Origin: Streptomyces piniterrae
GTDB taxonomy: Bacteria; Actinomycetota; Actinomycetes; Streptomycetales; Streptomycetaceae
Assembly: GCF_005048155.1 (NCBI RefSeq)
Contig: NZ_SUMB01000017.1
Span: 102,449 to 166,448 of the forward strand
DNA: 64,000 nucleotides
Direction: 5' to 3'
Shown here: one piece after another, positions 1 to 8,866 of the stretch
Layout: each line of letters begins with the position of its first letter
How positions within the stretch are numbered: position 1 is the first letter of the stretch
Notes under the pieces: model-generated
The model's input: only the letters and a program-made list of their open reading frames with translations
Databases searched by the model: none
What the model was told of the DNA's origin: nothing
Position numbers and translations under genes: made by a program

Positions 1-1
1 G

Positions 2-352
2 AACGCGGCGGAGATCGGCGAGAACGTCATCGGCCCGGCCCTCCGCGAGATCGCCGAGCGCCACCCGTCCGTCGGCGAGGTCCGCGGCCTGGGCGTCTTC
101 TGGGCGCTGGACCTGGTCAAGAACAAGGAGACCCGCGAACCGCTGGTCGCGTACAACGCGTCCGGTGCCGCCAACGCCCCGATGGCCGAATTCGCCGCGG
201 CCTGCAAGCGCGCCGGCCTGTGGCCGTTCGTGAACATGAACCGTACGCATGTCGTCCCGCCCTGCACGGTCACCGAGGCCGAGGCCAAGGAGGGCCTGGC
301 CCTCCTGGACGAGGCCCTGACGGCCGCGGACGCGCACACGGACGCGGGCTGA
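2..352 (+). CDS. Class III aminotransferase, C-terminal fragment
   Basis: The last 116 codons of an open frame that enters from the left edge. The peptide carries the small C-terminal domain typical of PLP-dependent class III aminotransferases: a GEVRGLGVFWALDLV strand region, then a segment containing NMNRTHVVPPC where the substrate carboxylate is normally bound, then a terminal helix. The PLP lysine and the large domain lie outside the window, so the substrate (an amino acid or omega-amine with an oxo-acid) cannot be told. It ends in TGA, followed by a non-coding stretch with an imperfect 52-bp-spaced direct repeat. Family assignment is firm; specificity is unknown. Confidence 0.85.
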   Translation, partial: NAAEIGENVIGPALREIAERHPSVGEVRGLGVFWALDLVKNKETREPLVAYNASGAANAPMAEFAAACKRAGLWPFVNMNRTHVVPPCTVTEAEAKEGLALLDEALTAADAHTDAG

Positions 353-426
353 GCCCCTCGTAGGCGGTCTGAGGTCCCACCACGCCCCCATGGACGTGGT
401 CTGAGCCCCTCGGACGCGGCCTGAGG
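349..426. repeat. Imperfect direct repeat, 26 bp at 52-bp spacing
   Basis: CTGAGCCCCTCG plus a GGCGG/GCGGC core and CTGAGG occurs at 349-374 and again at 401-426. It lies between the aminotransferase stop and the GntR gene. No function is evident; it may be a local slippage duplication. Confidence 0.5.
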
Positions 427-576
427 CTCCACGGACGCCAGACGGGCACCGGAAGTGACGCCGACGCTTCACCGCACCGGCAGACCGGCAGGACCCGGCC
501 CCCGCGGCCCTCGCCTATCGTGGGCGAGGGCCGCTACCCATCCTGCGGCCATGGAGTGTCGAAGGAGACGCACACG

Positions 577-1254
577 ATGGCCGCCGGCGCAGACAGCGGA
601 GTCATACGGCGCAGCACCCTGCGCCAGCAGATCGCCGACGCGCTGCGCGACGAGGTCCTGGCCGGCCGGCTGCCCTGCGGCCACGCCTTCACCGTCAAGG
701 AGATCGCCGACCAGTACGGCGTCTCCGCGACCCCGGTGCGCGAGGCACTGCTCGACCTGTGCGCCCAGGGCCTCCTCGACGTCGAACAGCACCGCGGCTA
801 CAAGGTGCACGCCTTCACCGCCGACGACTTCCGCGCCATGGTCGAGGCCCGCACCCTGATCATCGAGGGCATCTTCCGCGGCGGCGCCGACAAGGCGCTG
901 CGCGAGACCCCCGGCGAGGTGCTGGTCTCCATCCGGCGCCGGGCCGAGGAGGCCGAGCGGGCCGCCCGCGCCGGCGACCTGGACGTCCTCATCGGCTACG
1001 ACCTGCGGTTCTGGCGCGAACTCAGCGGCATCGTGGGCAACCCGTACATCAGCGACTTCCTGGACCGGGTCCGCGTACAGACCTGGATGTTCGCGGTGCC
1101 CCTGCTGCGCCGCGAGACCGACCTCAGGGGCCACCTGTGGCAGAGCCACGGCGCGCTGGCCGACGCCCTGGTCCGGCACGACCTGCGCGAGGCCCAGCGG
1201 CTGATCGCCGAGTACAACGAGCACTCCCTGGCTCTCGTGGGAACGCCCGGCTAG
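577..1254 (+). CDS. GntR-family transcriptional regulator with FCD domain
   Basis: A 225-aa regulator. Residues 10-78 form the GntR winged helix (LRQQIADALRDEVLAGRL, then VKEIADQYGVSATPVREAL), the sequence-specific DNA-binding part. Residues 85-220 are the all-helical FCD ligand-binding domain, with its Asp and His residues (Y-D-L-R-F, Q-S-H-G-A) placed as in metal or carboxylate-binding members. The ATG at 577 is chosen because GAAGGAG (561-567) sits 9 bases upstream; an earlier in-frame GTG at 520 has no such site. FCD regulators usually respond to small organic acids or amino-acid catabolites. The adjacent aminotransferase could be a target, but this is inference only. Confidence 0.85.
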   Translation: MAAGADSGVIRRSTLRQQIADALRDEVLAGRLPCGHAFTVKEIADQYGVSATPVREALLDLCAQGLLDVEQHRGYKVHAFTADDFRAMVEARTLIIEGIFRGGADKALRETPGEVLVSIRRRAEEAERAARAGDLDVLIGYDLRFWRELSGIVGNPYISDFLDRVRVQTWMFAVPLLRRETDLRGHLWQSHGALADALVRHDLREAQRLIAEYNEHSLALVGTPG

Positions 1255-1345
1255 CACTACGCTGTCCCGACCATCGGCCGTAACGGGCCGTACCCGTAGC
1301 CTGTCCGTACGTGCCCCGTCCCCGACCGGAAGCGAGCTCTCACTC

Positions 1346-1996
1346 GTGGCATGTGACCTGTGGCTGGTACCCCTCGTCGATGTGCTGTGCCACAGCCCCG
1401 ACAACCCGTTCTCCGAAGAGATCGCCGCCTACGACAAGGCCCTGACGGACGAGGGCCTGCCACCGGTCCCCGTCTTCAGCTATATGCCGGGCCTGTCCGG
1501 TGACGTCGCACCGGTCGCCGGCTTCGACTACGACGCGCTGCACTTCCTGCGCCGCGCCTACCTCCTGCACCTGTGCGGCCTGGAGGTCACCCCGGTGGAC
1601 GAACTGGGCGGCGACTACGAGCAGTTGCTGGAGATGTTCGAGACGACCGCGCAGCAGTCCCACCTGGTGTGGCACTACGACCATGCGGGCGCCTACGTCC
1701 CGGTCGACTTCCCGCGGCCGCTCGCCAACGACGAACTGCTGGAGGGCGGCGGCCCGTTGGGCTCCGCGCACGGCCTGCTGCGCGAACTCGAACTGGTCGC
1801 GCCGTCCCTGGGCATCGATCCGGCCAATCCGCCGGCCGCGCCCGCCCCGCCGGCCGGTCCCACCTCCCTGGAGGAGCGGGCGGGCGGCATCCCCCTGGAC
1901 GACAGCCCGTTCGCCAGGGAACGGCACGTCTGGCTGGGGCTGCACGCGGCGGCGACGCGGAGCCTCGGCCAAGGATCCATGATCGTCTTCAGCTGA
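1346..1996 (+). CDS. Conserved protein of unknown function
   Basis: A 216-aa acidic, soluble protein with a GTG start and an intact frame with Streptomyces-like wobble GC. I do not recognise a domain. Visible features: aromatic-rich N-terminal half (WLVPLVDVL, FDYDALHFLRRAYLLHLCGL), a WHYDHAGAYVPVDF stretch, a proline/alanine linker near residues 150-170, and a conserved-looking C-terminus ending GSMIVFS. There is no signal peptide or membrane span. It follows the GntR gene by 91 bp on the same strand and may share its transcript. Confidence 0.7.
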   Translation: MACDLWLVPLVDVLCHSPDNPFSEEIAAYDKALTDEGLPPVPVFSYMPGLSGDVAPVAGFDYDALHFLRRAYLLHLCGLEVTPVDELGGDYEQLLEMFETTAQQSHLVWHYDHAGAYVPVDFPRPLANDELLEGGGPLGSAHGLLRELELVAPSLGIDPANPPAAPAPPAGPTSLEERAGGIPLDDSPFARERHVWLGLHAAATRSLGQGSMIVFS

Positions 1997-2055
1997 GGCG
2001 CCGGGCGCTGAGCCGGCCGGTCTCGCCCTGGGGCACACCCGCACCACGGGCGCCG

Positions 2056-2107
2056 GCTCAGCGCACCCGCCACCCGCTCAGCGCACCCGCCACCCGCTCA
2101 GCGCACA
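2056..2107. repeat. 20-bp tandem repeat, about 2.6 copies
   Basis: The unit GCTCAGCGCACCCGCCACCC is repeated exactly at 2056-2075 and 2076-2095, with a partial third copy to 2107. It sits in the convergent gap between the unknown gene and the SLATT gene. It looks like replication slippage; no protein or terminator role is clear. Confidence 0.8.
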
Positions 2108-2132
2108 CCCTCCGTCCCCCGTCCGCCTCCGC

Positions 2133-2897
2133 TCAGCGCGGCGGCTCCGGCGGCCGCTGCCGCGGCATGTTCGGCCGGGCCCCCGGCGGCAGCGCGAACC
2201 GACCAGGCTGCCCCGCCCCCTCCTGCCGCGGCGCCGCCCACGGCACCAGCGCATACGTGGCCTGCGGCACCCGCCCGGCCCGGAAGTCCGCCATCCAGTG
2301 AGCCGTCTCGGACCGAACGAGCTCCCCGACGTCCTCGTTGAACCGCCGCAGCATCCCCAGACAGCGCTCCGCCGCCTCGCTCGCCGTCCCCTCCGTCGGC
2401 CCGAGCACCTCACGCACGCCCTCCACCGCCCAGTCGAACTGCAGCGCCTCCAGCCGCCGGTGCACCGCCTGCGCGGTCGCCACATCCCGCATCCACCCGG
2501 CCGTCACCCCGAAATACCGGTCGCAGCCGACACACACCGCCGCCACCAGCAGCGCCAGATAGCCCCACGGCGCCCCGCCGTGCCAGATCCCGGTCAGATC
2601 CAGCAGCGGCAACGCCCCGCCCGCCGCCACCCCCGCCGCCGTACCCAGCCGCAGCAGCCGCGCCCCGCGGCGCTTGCCCAGCCGGTCGTGCAGATACCAG
2701 TCGGCGGCGCGCAGCGCGCCCTCCTCGGTCCACAGATAGAGCGCGTCCAGGCGGTCGTCCGGCTCCCCCCAGTCGCCGAGCGGAAAGACCCGACCCGACA
2801 GATCCCCCCGGGCGCCACCCCGGCCACCGGCCCGTCTCCGGCCCCGCCCGCCCCCCTCCCGAGGGGGCCCCTCGGGCTGCATCTCCGGCTGACTCAC
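2133..2897 (-). CDS. SLATT-domain membrane protein, orphan
   Basis: A 254-aa protein. After a basic, glycine-rich N-terminus, residues 40-80 contain a conserved YLWTEEGALRAADWYL helix, followed by two membrane helices (about 82-100 and 110-126) and a cytosolic alpha-helical tail, then a proline-rich end. This is the layout of SLATT proteins, two-TM proteins predicted to be pore-forming effectors in nucleotide-signalling conflict systems. No nucleotide-generating partner or nuclease lies next to it, so a defence role is unproven. The GTG at 2897 is chosen for the AGGGAG site eight bases upstream; the frame is open a further 54 bp. Convergent with the upstream gene. Confidence 0.65.
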   Translation of the reverse strand: MSQPEMQPEGPPREGGGRGRRRAGGRGGARGDLSGRVFPLGDWGEPDDRLDALYLWTEEGALRAADWYLHDRLGKRRGARLLRLGTAAGVAAGGALPLLDLTGIWHGGAPWGYLALLVAAVCVGCDRYFGVTAGWMRDVATAQAVHRRLEALQFDWAVEGVREVLGPTEGTASEAAERCLGMLRRFNEDVGELVRSETAHWMADFRAGRVPQATYALVPWAAPRQEGAGQPGRFALPPGARPNMPRQRPPEPPR

Positions 2898-3194
2898 CCG
2901 TGCACTCCCTCTATACGGATACGTGCGGCGCGCGCGTGACATACGGGACATACGAGACGGCCGTTGCGCGCAGCCCCTTCCTACCGCCGAACGGCTGGCA
3001 TCAGCCCCAAGATCGCCCGAATTCCGCCCGTAAGTGGTGCGGGATCCGATAAGGGACCAGGAGGCATCTCACCCGAAAGAGTTGCCACCGCCGCGGCGGA
3101 CCGAGCCCGGCGGCTTCCCGCCGCCGCGCCCCCTTGTGCGATCGGGGCATGCCCGCCGCTCGGCCCCTTGGTGCATTCGTCTAGGCTGCCCTGC

Positions 3195-4484
3195 GTGAAG
3201 GTCCTCGTCATCGGCGGCGGCGCCCGCGAACACGCCCTGTGCCGCTCTCTGTCCCTCGACCCCGACGTCAGCGCGCTGCACTGCGCTCCCGGCAACGCCG
3301 GCATCGCCGAGGTGGCCGAACTGCACGCCGTCGACGCCCTCGACGGCACGGCCGTAGCCGAACTGGCCGCCGCCCTGGAGGCCGACCTGGTCGTGGTCGG
3401 CCCCGAAGCGCCCCTGGTGGCGGGCGTCGCGGACGCCGTACGCGCCCGGGGCATCCCGGTCTTCGGCCCCTCCGCCGAGGCCGCCCGGCTGGAGGGCTCC
3501 AAAGCGTTCGCCAAGGACGTGATGGCCGCCGCCGGCGTACCCACCGCCCGCAGCTACGTCTGCACCACCGCCGCCGAGATCGACGAGGCCCTGGACGCGT
3601 TCGGCGCCCCGTACGTCGTCAAGGACGACGGCCTGGCCGCCGGCAAGGGCGTCGTGGTGACGGACGACGCCGAGCAGGCCCGCGCGCACGCCAACGCCTG
3701 CGACCGCGTCGTCATCGAGGAGTTCCTCGACGGCCCCGAGGTCTCCCTCTTCGCCGTCACCGACGGCGAGAGCGTCGTCCCCCTCCAGCCCGCCCAGGAC
3801 TTCAAGCGCGCCTACGACGGAGACGCCGGCCCCAACACCGGCGGCATGGGCGCCTACAGCCCGCTGCCCTGGGCCGACCCCAAGCTGGTCGACGAGGTCA
3901 TGGACACCGTCCTCCAGCCCACGGTCGACGAACTGCGCCGCCACGGCACCCCCTTCTCCGGGCTGCTCTACGCCGGCCTGGCGATCACCTCGCGCGGCGT
4001 CCGTGTGATCGAGTTCAACGCGCGCTTCGGCGACCCGGAGACCCAGGTCGTCCTCGCCCGCCTCAAGACCCCGCTGGCCGGCCTCCTGCACGCGGCCGCC
4101 ACCGGCACCCTCGGCACCTTCCCGACGCTGCGCTGGAGCGACGGCGCCGCGGTCACCGTCGTCATCGCCTCCCACAACTACCCGGACACCCCGCGCACCG
4201 GCGACCCCATCGAGGGCCTCGCCGACGTCGCCGAGCACGACGCCCCCGAGGCGTACGTCCTGCACGCGGGCACCAAGCGCGACGGGTCCGGCGCGGTGCT
4301 CAGCGCGGGCGGCCGGGTGCTGTCCGTCACGGCCACCGGCTCCGACCTCACCACCGCCCGGCAGCGCGCCTACCGCGCCGTCGGCCGGATCTCGCTGGAC
4401 GGCTCCCAGCACCGGACGGACATCGCCGCCAAGGTCGCGGAGGCCGCGGCGGGGGCGGGCGACGAGGCCGCTCCGCAGGCCTGA
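3195..4484 (+). CDS. purD: Phosphoribosylamine-glycine ligase
   Basis: A 429-aa GAR synthetase, normal length. It joins phosphoribosylamine and glycine with ATP (step 2 of IMP synthesis). The N-terminal domain opens KVLVIGGGAREHAL; the ATP-grasp region has VKDDGLAAGKGV, EEFLDGPEVSLFA and the metal site FNARFGDPETQ. The GTG at 3195 is chosen because the conserved N-terminus begins there; the long in-frame extension upstream has no homology-like content. First of seven purine genes in the window, alone on its transcript as far as seen. Confidence 0.97.
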   Translation: MKVLVIGGGAREHALCRSLSLDPDVSALHCAPGNAGIAEVAELHAVDALDGTAVAELAAALEADLVVVGPEAPLVAGVADAVRARGIPVFGPSAEAARLEGSKAFAKDVMAAAGVPTARSYVCTTAAEIDEALDAFGAPYVVKDDGLAAGKGVVVTDDAEQARAHANACDRVVIEEFLDGPEVSLFAVTDGESVVPLQPAQDFKRAYDGDAGPNTGGMGAYSPLPWADPKLVDEVMDTVLQPTVDELRRHGTPFSGLLYAGLAITSRGVRVIEFNARFGDPETQVVLARLKTPLAGLLHAAATGTLGTFPTLRWSDGAAVTVVIASHNYPDTPRTGDPIEGLADVAEHDAPEAYVLHAGTKRDGSGAVLSAGGRVLSVTATGSDLTTARQRAYRAVGRISLDGSQHRTDIAAKVAEAAAGAGDEAAPQA

Positions 4485-5017
4485 CGCGGCCCGTAGGCAA
4501 TCGGCGTAGGCCGTAGGGGTTCCACACAGGCAGGCCGCCGCCCCGGGTGCCCATTCCGATGGGACGGGCCACCGGGGCCGCGGTGTATCCGCCACCGCGG
4601 GGTATCCGCGAGCCTCCGCCCGCTTTGCGTCATACAGCCGTCATGCGGCTTACGTGCCCCCGTGACAGCGGGCCGCCCGCCACCCGTTCCCGCCTTTACC
4701 CAAAGCCATTCCATCGAGTGACCGCACCGGGTATCCGGCTGACGTGAGCCAGCCCCCCAACTAGGGTGCCGCGCAAGCGTCCTGCGGTCGCCGCGCCGGA
4801 ATCCGGCACGGTTGCCGCGGCGGCGTCCGGCAAGTGGCTCACCGGCATTGCGATGTCAGTGGCCAGTGCGACAGTGGTGGGGGAGTGAGCAACGCCCACG
4901 GCGGCCGCCCGCATCCAGCAGGCCCGCAGCGGAGTTCCCACCTACCACTGTTCCGTTCCGTGTTCTCTCCGTCGTCTCCGTCCGGCTCCATCAGGACAGC
5001 AGGGGGTGTACAGGCTC
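4485..5017. other. Intergenic region, no gene found
   Basis: 533 bp between purD and the M48-like gene. Short frames are present on both strands but none has a ribosome-binding site with convincing content. A GTG-initiated six-codon frame (4744) is the only well-placed start and is not considered real. Probably holds the purD terminator region and the promoter of the next gene. Confidence 0.5.
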
Positions 5018-7060
5018 GTGGCAGATCCGGAAACAGGCGTCCTGGCGGCGCGTGCCCGCGCCCTCGCGGTGCTGCGGATCCGCGGCACGGCACTCGCCGT
5101 GGCGCTGCTGCCGGCGGCCGTGGCCGTGGTGCTGATCGTCGGCGGCGCGACCGGACACATCGGCGGCCCCGGCGCCTCCTGGGGCGGCTGGCCCGCGGTC
5201 CGCTGGACCGTGAGCGGCCTCGCCGTGGCCGTCCTCCTCCTGACCGCACTGGTCGCCACGGTCGTCGCCCGCGCCAGACCCGCCCTCAGCCCCTCCGTCC
5301 CCATCGCCGAAAAATCGGCCCCCGACCTCTACCGCCTCGTACGCGACCTCGCCGACCGCCTCGAAGTCCCCCCGCCCTCCGCGATAGCCCTCACCCCCGA
5401 CTGCGACAGCTGGCTCGAGGACCGTACGCACCGCGCCCACGCCCCGCCCCACCACGACCCCTCCCCGAGCTCCGCACCGAGTTCGAGCAGTGAAGAACCC
5501 CATCCCGCCCACCGAGCACGCCGAGAACCCGAAGCACCGGTCCTCGTCATCGGCTCACCCTTCCTGTGGTGGATGCGCGTCGCCGAACTACGCGCCCTGC
5601 TCGCCCCCGTCGTCGCCGGCACCGGCCCGTCCGCCCACCCCGACATAGCCGCCGCCCGCCGCTTCATCCGCGGCCTCGACGCCGCCGTCGCGGTCGCCGC
5701 CCGCGCCCGGAGCGGACCCCGCCGCCTCGCGCTCCGCCTCGTCGGCCAGGTGGCACGACTCCTCCTCCGCGCCTGCCGCGACCACGCCACGATCATGGAA
5801 CGCGGCGTCGCCGCCGCCGCCTCCGAGCGCGCCCAGGGCGTCGACTACGGCCTGCGGATCGTCGCCCAGGAACAGGTCGGCCTCGCCTACGCCGGCTGGG
5901 ACCGCCTGCTGACCCGGGTCGCACTGCCCGCCTGGCGAATGGGCCGCTGGCCCTCCCGCCTGGACGCCGGCGTCGTCTCCGCGCTCACCGAACTCTCCCG
6001 CCGCGACCGCCTCGCCGAAGGCTTCGCCTCCCGCCTCGGCGAACGCCCCGCCTGCGACCTCCTGGAAGAACCCGGCGACATCGACCGCGCCGCCTCCCTG
6101 CTGGCCGCCCGCCTCTTCCACGGCGGCCCGGCCGAACCCGGCCCCGACTGGTCACCCGTCGGCTGGAACCAATACCCGCAGGAAGTCGTGGACCGGAAAT
6201 GGCGCCTGGAAGCCGCCCGCCTCCACCGCGTCCTCGACGACCTTTCCCCAAGCTCTCAACTGGGTTCGAGCAGGGGAGACCCCTATCCCACCGGCCTGTC
6301 CACCACGGACACCGCAACAGCCGCCGCAACAGCACCGACACCCGGCACCACCCCCGCCCCGGGCACCGCCCCCACAGCCAGCACCCCCGCCGGCACAAGC
6401 ACCCCAACCGCCACCACCGACCCGGCGCCCGCACCCACCACCGCCCACACCACCGCCCGGCAACCCGCCACCCGCCCCCTCTCCTACGCCCACACCAGCG
6501 CCCGCACCCCCGCAGGCCACCACCCCGGAACCCACCACCCCACCGACCACCCGCCCGCCACCCTCCCCACCACCGAACCGTGCCCGCCGCCCACCGGCCC
6601 CACCCTCGCCCGCGTCATCGACCGACTCGCCCGCGACCACCACACCGGCGACCTCGTCGCCGCCCGCCTCGGCGCCGAAGTCGAACGCGAGGAACGCGAA
6701 GAAGCCGCCCGCCACGCCGCCCGCGGCACCTCCGCACACGACACCGCCGCCGGCGTCGCCTGGGGCGACGGCCTCGCCGAAGGCGGCCTCCCGCTCGTCC
6801 CGCTCCAACCCCCCCGCACCGGCCGTGAACTCCTCGCCGACCACGTCACCGCCATGGTCTGCTGCGCCGCCGTCGACACCGCCGGCGCCGCCCCCGGCCT
6901 CGACTGGCTCGACGGCCCCGCACTCCTCATCGACGGCACCCGCCGCTCCGACCTCGGCCGCCCCGTCCTCAGCCTCGTCGACGACGGCGACGCCGAACCC
7001 CTCCGCGGCTGGCTCACCACCGTCGGCGTACGCCCCGAAAAGCCAGTCCGGCTGGTGTGA
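5018..7060 (+). CDS. M48-peptidase-like membrane protein lacking the HExxH site
   Basis: A 680-aa protein. Two N-terminal membrane helices (about 22-43 and 63-83) are followed by a segment resembling the start of M48 proteases (DLYRLVRDLADRLEVPPP). Where M48 enzymes have an L-A-H-E-x-G-H helix, this protein has LRALLAPVVAGTG (residues 191-203), so both metal histidines and the glutamate are gone: a probable pseudoprotease. Residues 148-163 and about 408-423 are encoded by two copies of a palindromic repeat. Residues 425-540 are a Pro/Thr/Ala linker. The C-terminus resembles a repeated soluble domain. The GTG at 5018 is chosen for the AGGGGGTG site upstream. Function unknown. Confidence 0.7.
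   Translation: MADPETGVLAARARALAVLRIRGTALAVALLPAAVAVVLIVGGATGHIGGPGASWGGWPAVRWTVSGLAVAVLLLTALVATVVARARPALSPSVPIAEKSAPDLYRLVRDLADRLEVPPPSAIALTPDCDSWLEDRTHRAHAPPHHDPSPSSAPSSSSEEPHPAHRARREPEAPVLVIGSPFLWWMRVAELRALLAPVVAGTGPSAHPDIAAARRFIRGLDAAVAVAARARSGPRRLALRLVGQVARLLLRACRDHATIMERGVAAAASERAQGVDYGLRIVAQEQVGLAYAGWDRLLTRVALPAWRMGRWPSRLDAGVVSALTELSRRDRLAEGFASRLGERPACDLLEEPGDIDRAASLLAARLFHGGPAEPGPDWSPVGWNQYPQEVVDRKWRLEAARLHRVLDDLSPSSQLGSSRGDPYPTGLSTTDTATAAATAPTPGTTPAPGTAPTASTPAGTSTPTATTDPAPAPTTAHTTARQPATRPLSYAHTSARTPAGHHPGTHHPTDHPPATLPTTEPCPPPTGPTLARVIDRLARDHHTGDLVAARLGAEVEREEREEAARHAARGTSAHDTAAGVAWGDGLAEGGLPLVPLQPPRTGRELLADHVTAMVCCAAVDTAGAAPGLDWLDGPALLIDGTRRSDLGRPVLSLVDDGDAEPLRGWLTTVGVRPEKPVRLV
5459..5503. 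repeat. Streptomyces palindromic repeat, copy 1, inside a gene
   Basis: Contains CTCCCCGAGCTCC, a short loop, then GTTCGAGCAG and a degenerate tail ending AACCCC. It matches the layout of the intergenic CCCCAAGCTC...TTCGAGCAGGGGAGACCCC repeat that is common in Streptomyces (recollection). It is read in frame as a Ser/Pro-rich loop. Confidence 0.65.
6243..6285. repeat. Streptomyces palindromic repeat, copy 2, inside the same gene
   Basis: A closer match to the canonical element: TTCCCCAAGCTCTC, loop, GGTTCGAGCAGGGGAGACCCC. It is in the same gene and the same reading phase as copy 1, immediately before the Pro/Thr linker. Confidence 0.75.
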
Positions 7061-7268
7061 ACCCCGCCGCACCCGCTCACACCCCCCGACACCTCGGCCA
7101 GGTGTTCCCCTCCAGCTCATTTTTCGGGGTGAGCTCCCCCGAATTCACGACGAAGGGTGACGAAGTGAGTGCGTAATGTGATGTGCTGAGGAGGGCCGGG
7201 TTCATCCACCACGAACCACCAACGGCCGGTCGGCCGCGGCCATGGGGGACGCGGGAGGGGAGTGGAAG

Positions 7269-8747
7269 GTGGCGACGGAACAGATCAGGCGATGGGAATC
7301 GGGCGCCCTCGCCCACGCGGTCACGGACCCGTTCGGCCAAGGCCCCGTGCCCTGGCTGCGCGGCAGCGAGAACTACTTCGACAACGGCCAGGTCGTCCCC
7401 TGGTACGTCGACGCCGCCCTCGCCCAAGGCGACCTCCGCGTCCCCGCACCCCGCAACCACAACGGCCCACGCAGCGCCGACGACGTCCACCGCCAGATCA
7501 AAGGCTTCGCCAGCACCGGCGCCGTCGCCCCCGGCGAACCCATCGACTTCCGCGTCTCCGTCGACCCACCCCAGCCCTTCAGCATCGACATCTACCGCAT
7601 CGGCCACTACGGAGGCGCCGGCGCCGCCAAAATCACCACCAGCCCCCGCCTCGCCGGCATCGTCCAACCCTCCCCGCTCACCGCCGACCGCACCGTCTCC
7701 TGCCACCACTGGTGGCTCTCCTGGCGCCTCCAGGTCCCCACCTACTGGAACCTCGGCGCCTACGTCGCCGTCCTCACCACCGCCGACGGCTACCGCAGCC
7801 ACATCCCCTTCACCGTCCGCGACGACCACCCCGCCGATCTGCTCCTGCTCCTCCCCGACATCACCTGGCAGGCCTACAACCTCTACCCCGAAGACGGCCG
7901 CACCGGCGCCAGCCTCTACCACGCCTGGGACGAAAAAGGCGCCCTCCTCGGCGAACGCGACGCCGCCACCACCGTCTCCTTCGACCGCCCCTACGCCGGC
8001 GCCGGCCTCCCCCTCCACGTAGGCCACGCCTACGACTTCATCCGCTGGGCCGAACGCTACGGCTACGACCTCGCCTACGCCGACGCCCGCGACCTGCACG
8101 CCGGCCTAGTCGACCCCACCCGCTACCGCGGCCTGGTCTTCCCCGGCCACGACGAATACTGGTCGGTGCCCATGCGCCGCACCGTCGAAAGCGCCCGCGA
8201 CACCGGCACCTCCCTCGTCTTCCTCTCCGCCAACACCATGTACTGGCAGGTCGAACTCTCCCCGTCCCCCTCCGGACCCCACTCCCTCCTCAGCTGCCGC
8301 AAACGCCAGGGCCCCGGCCGCCCCGCCCTCTGGCGCGAACTCGGCGACGCCGAACAGCGACTGATGGGCATCCAATACGCCGGCCGCGTCCCCGACCCCG
8401 CACCCCTCGTCGTCCGCAACGGCGACCACTGGCTCTGGGAAGCCACCGGCGCCCACGAAGGCGACGAACTCCCCGGCCTCGTCGCCGGCGAAGCCGACCG
8501 CTACTTCCCCCGCACCAGCCTCCCCGACCACACCCGCCGCATCCTGCTCGCCCACTCCCCCTACCGCGACAGCGACGGCACCCGCCGCCACCAGGAAACC
8601 TCCCTCTACCGAGCCCCCAGCGGCGCCCTCGTCTTCTCCTCCGGCACCTTCGCCTGGTCCCCAGCCCTCGACCGCCCCGGCCACGTCGACCAACGCATCC
8701 AACGCGCCACCGCCAACCTCCTCGACCGCATCTGCAAACGCGACTAG
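7269..8747 (+). CDS. N,N-dimethylformamidase beta-subunit-like protein
   Basis: A 492-aa protein. Residues 70-170 form a beta-sandwich (IDFRVSVDPPQPFSIDIYRIGHYGG), followed by a large domain with ITWQAYNLYPEDG, a GHDEYWS motif (residues about 290-300) and LVFLSANTMYWQVEL, which are signatures of the DMFase large-subunit C-terminal family. In characterised DMFase this subunit holds a tyrosine-coordinated iron and cleaves formamides. Here there is no small subunit nearby, so the substrate is unknown. No signal peptide is seen. The GTG at 7269 has GGAGGGG eight bases upstream; an ATG at 7242 lacks a ribosome site. Precedes purC by 119 bp on the same strand. Confidence 0.75.
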   Translation: MATEQIRRWESGALAHAVTDPFGQGPVPWLRGSENYFDNGQVVPWYVDAALAQGDLRVPAPRNHNGPRSADDVHRQIKGFASTGAVAPGEPIDFRVSVDPPQPFSIDIYRIGHYGGAGAAKITTSPRLAGIVQPSPLTADRTVSCHHWWLSWRLQVPTYWNLGAYVAVLTTADGYRSHIPFTVRDDHPADLLLLLPDITWQAYNLYPEDGRTGASLYHAWDEKGALLGERDAATTVSFDRPYAGAGLPLHVGHAYDFIRWAERYGYDLAYADARDLHAGLVDPTRYRGLVFPGHDEYWSVPMRRTVESARDTGTSLVFLSANTMYWQVELSPSPSGPHSLLSCRKRQGPGRPALWRELGDAEQRLMGIQYAGRVPDPAPLVVRNGDHWLWEATGAHEGDELPGLVAGEADRYFPRTSLPDHTRRILLAHSPYRDSDGTRRHQETSLYRAPSGALVFSSGTFAWSPALDRPGHVDQRIQRATANLLDRICKRD

Positions 8748-8866
8748 AGGCACCCGGACGCTCCCCCCGACGGGCCCCGCCGCGCCCCACCGACCCTGCG
8801 GCACCACCCCGCCCCCGCATACGGGAGAATCGGCACGACCCCTGGATCAACCTACGCGGAGGCAGC

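Noticed and set aside
4744..4764. A six-codon GTG frame (MSQPPN) upstream of the M48-like gene
   Set aside because: Too short and without supporting context; probably chance.
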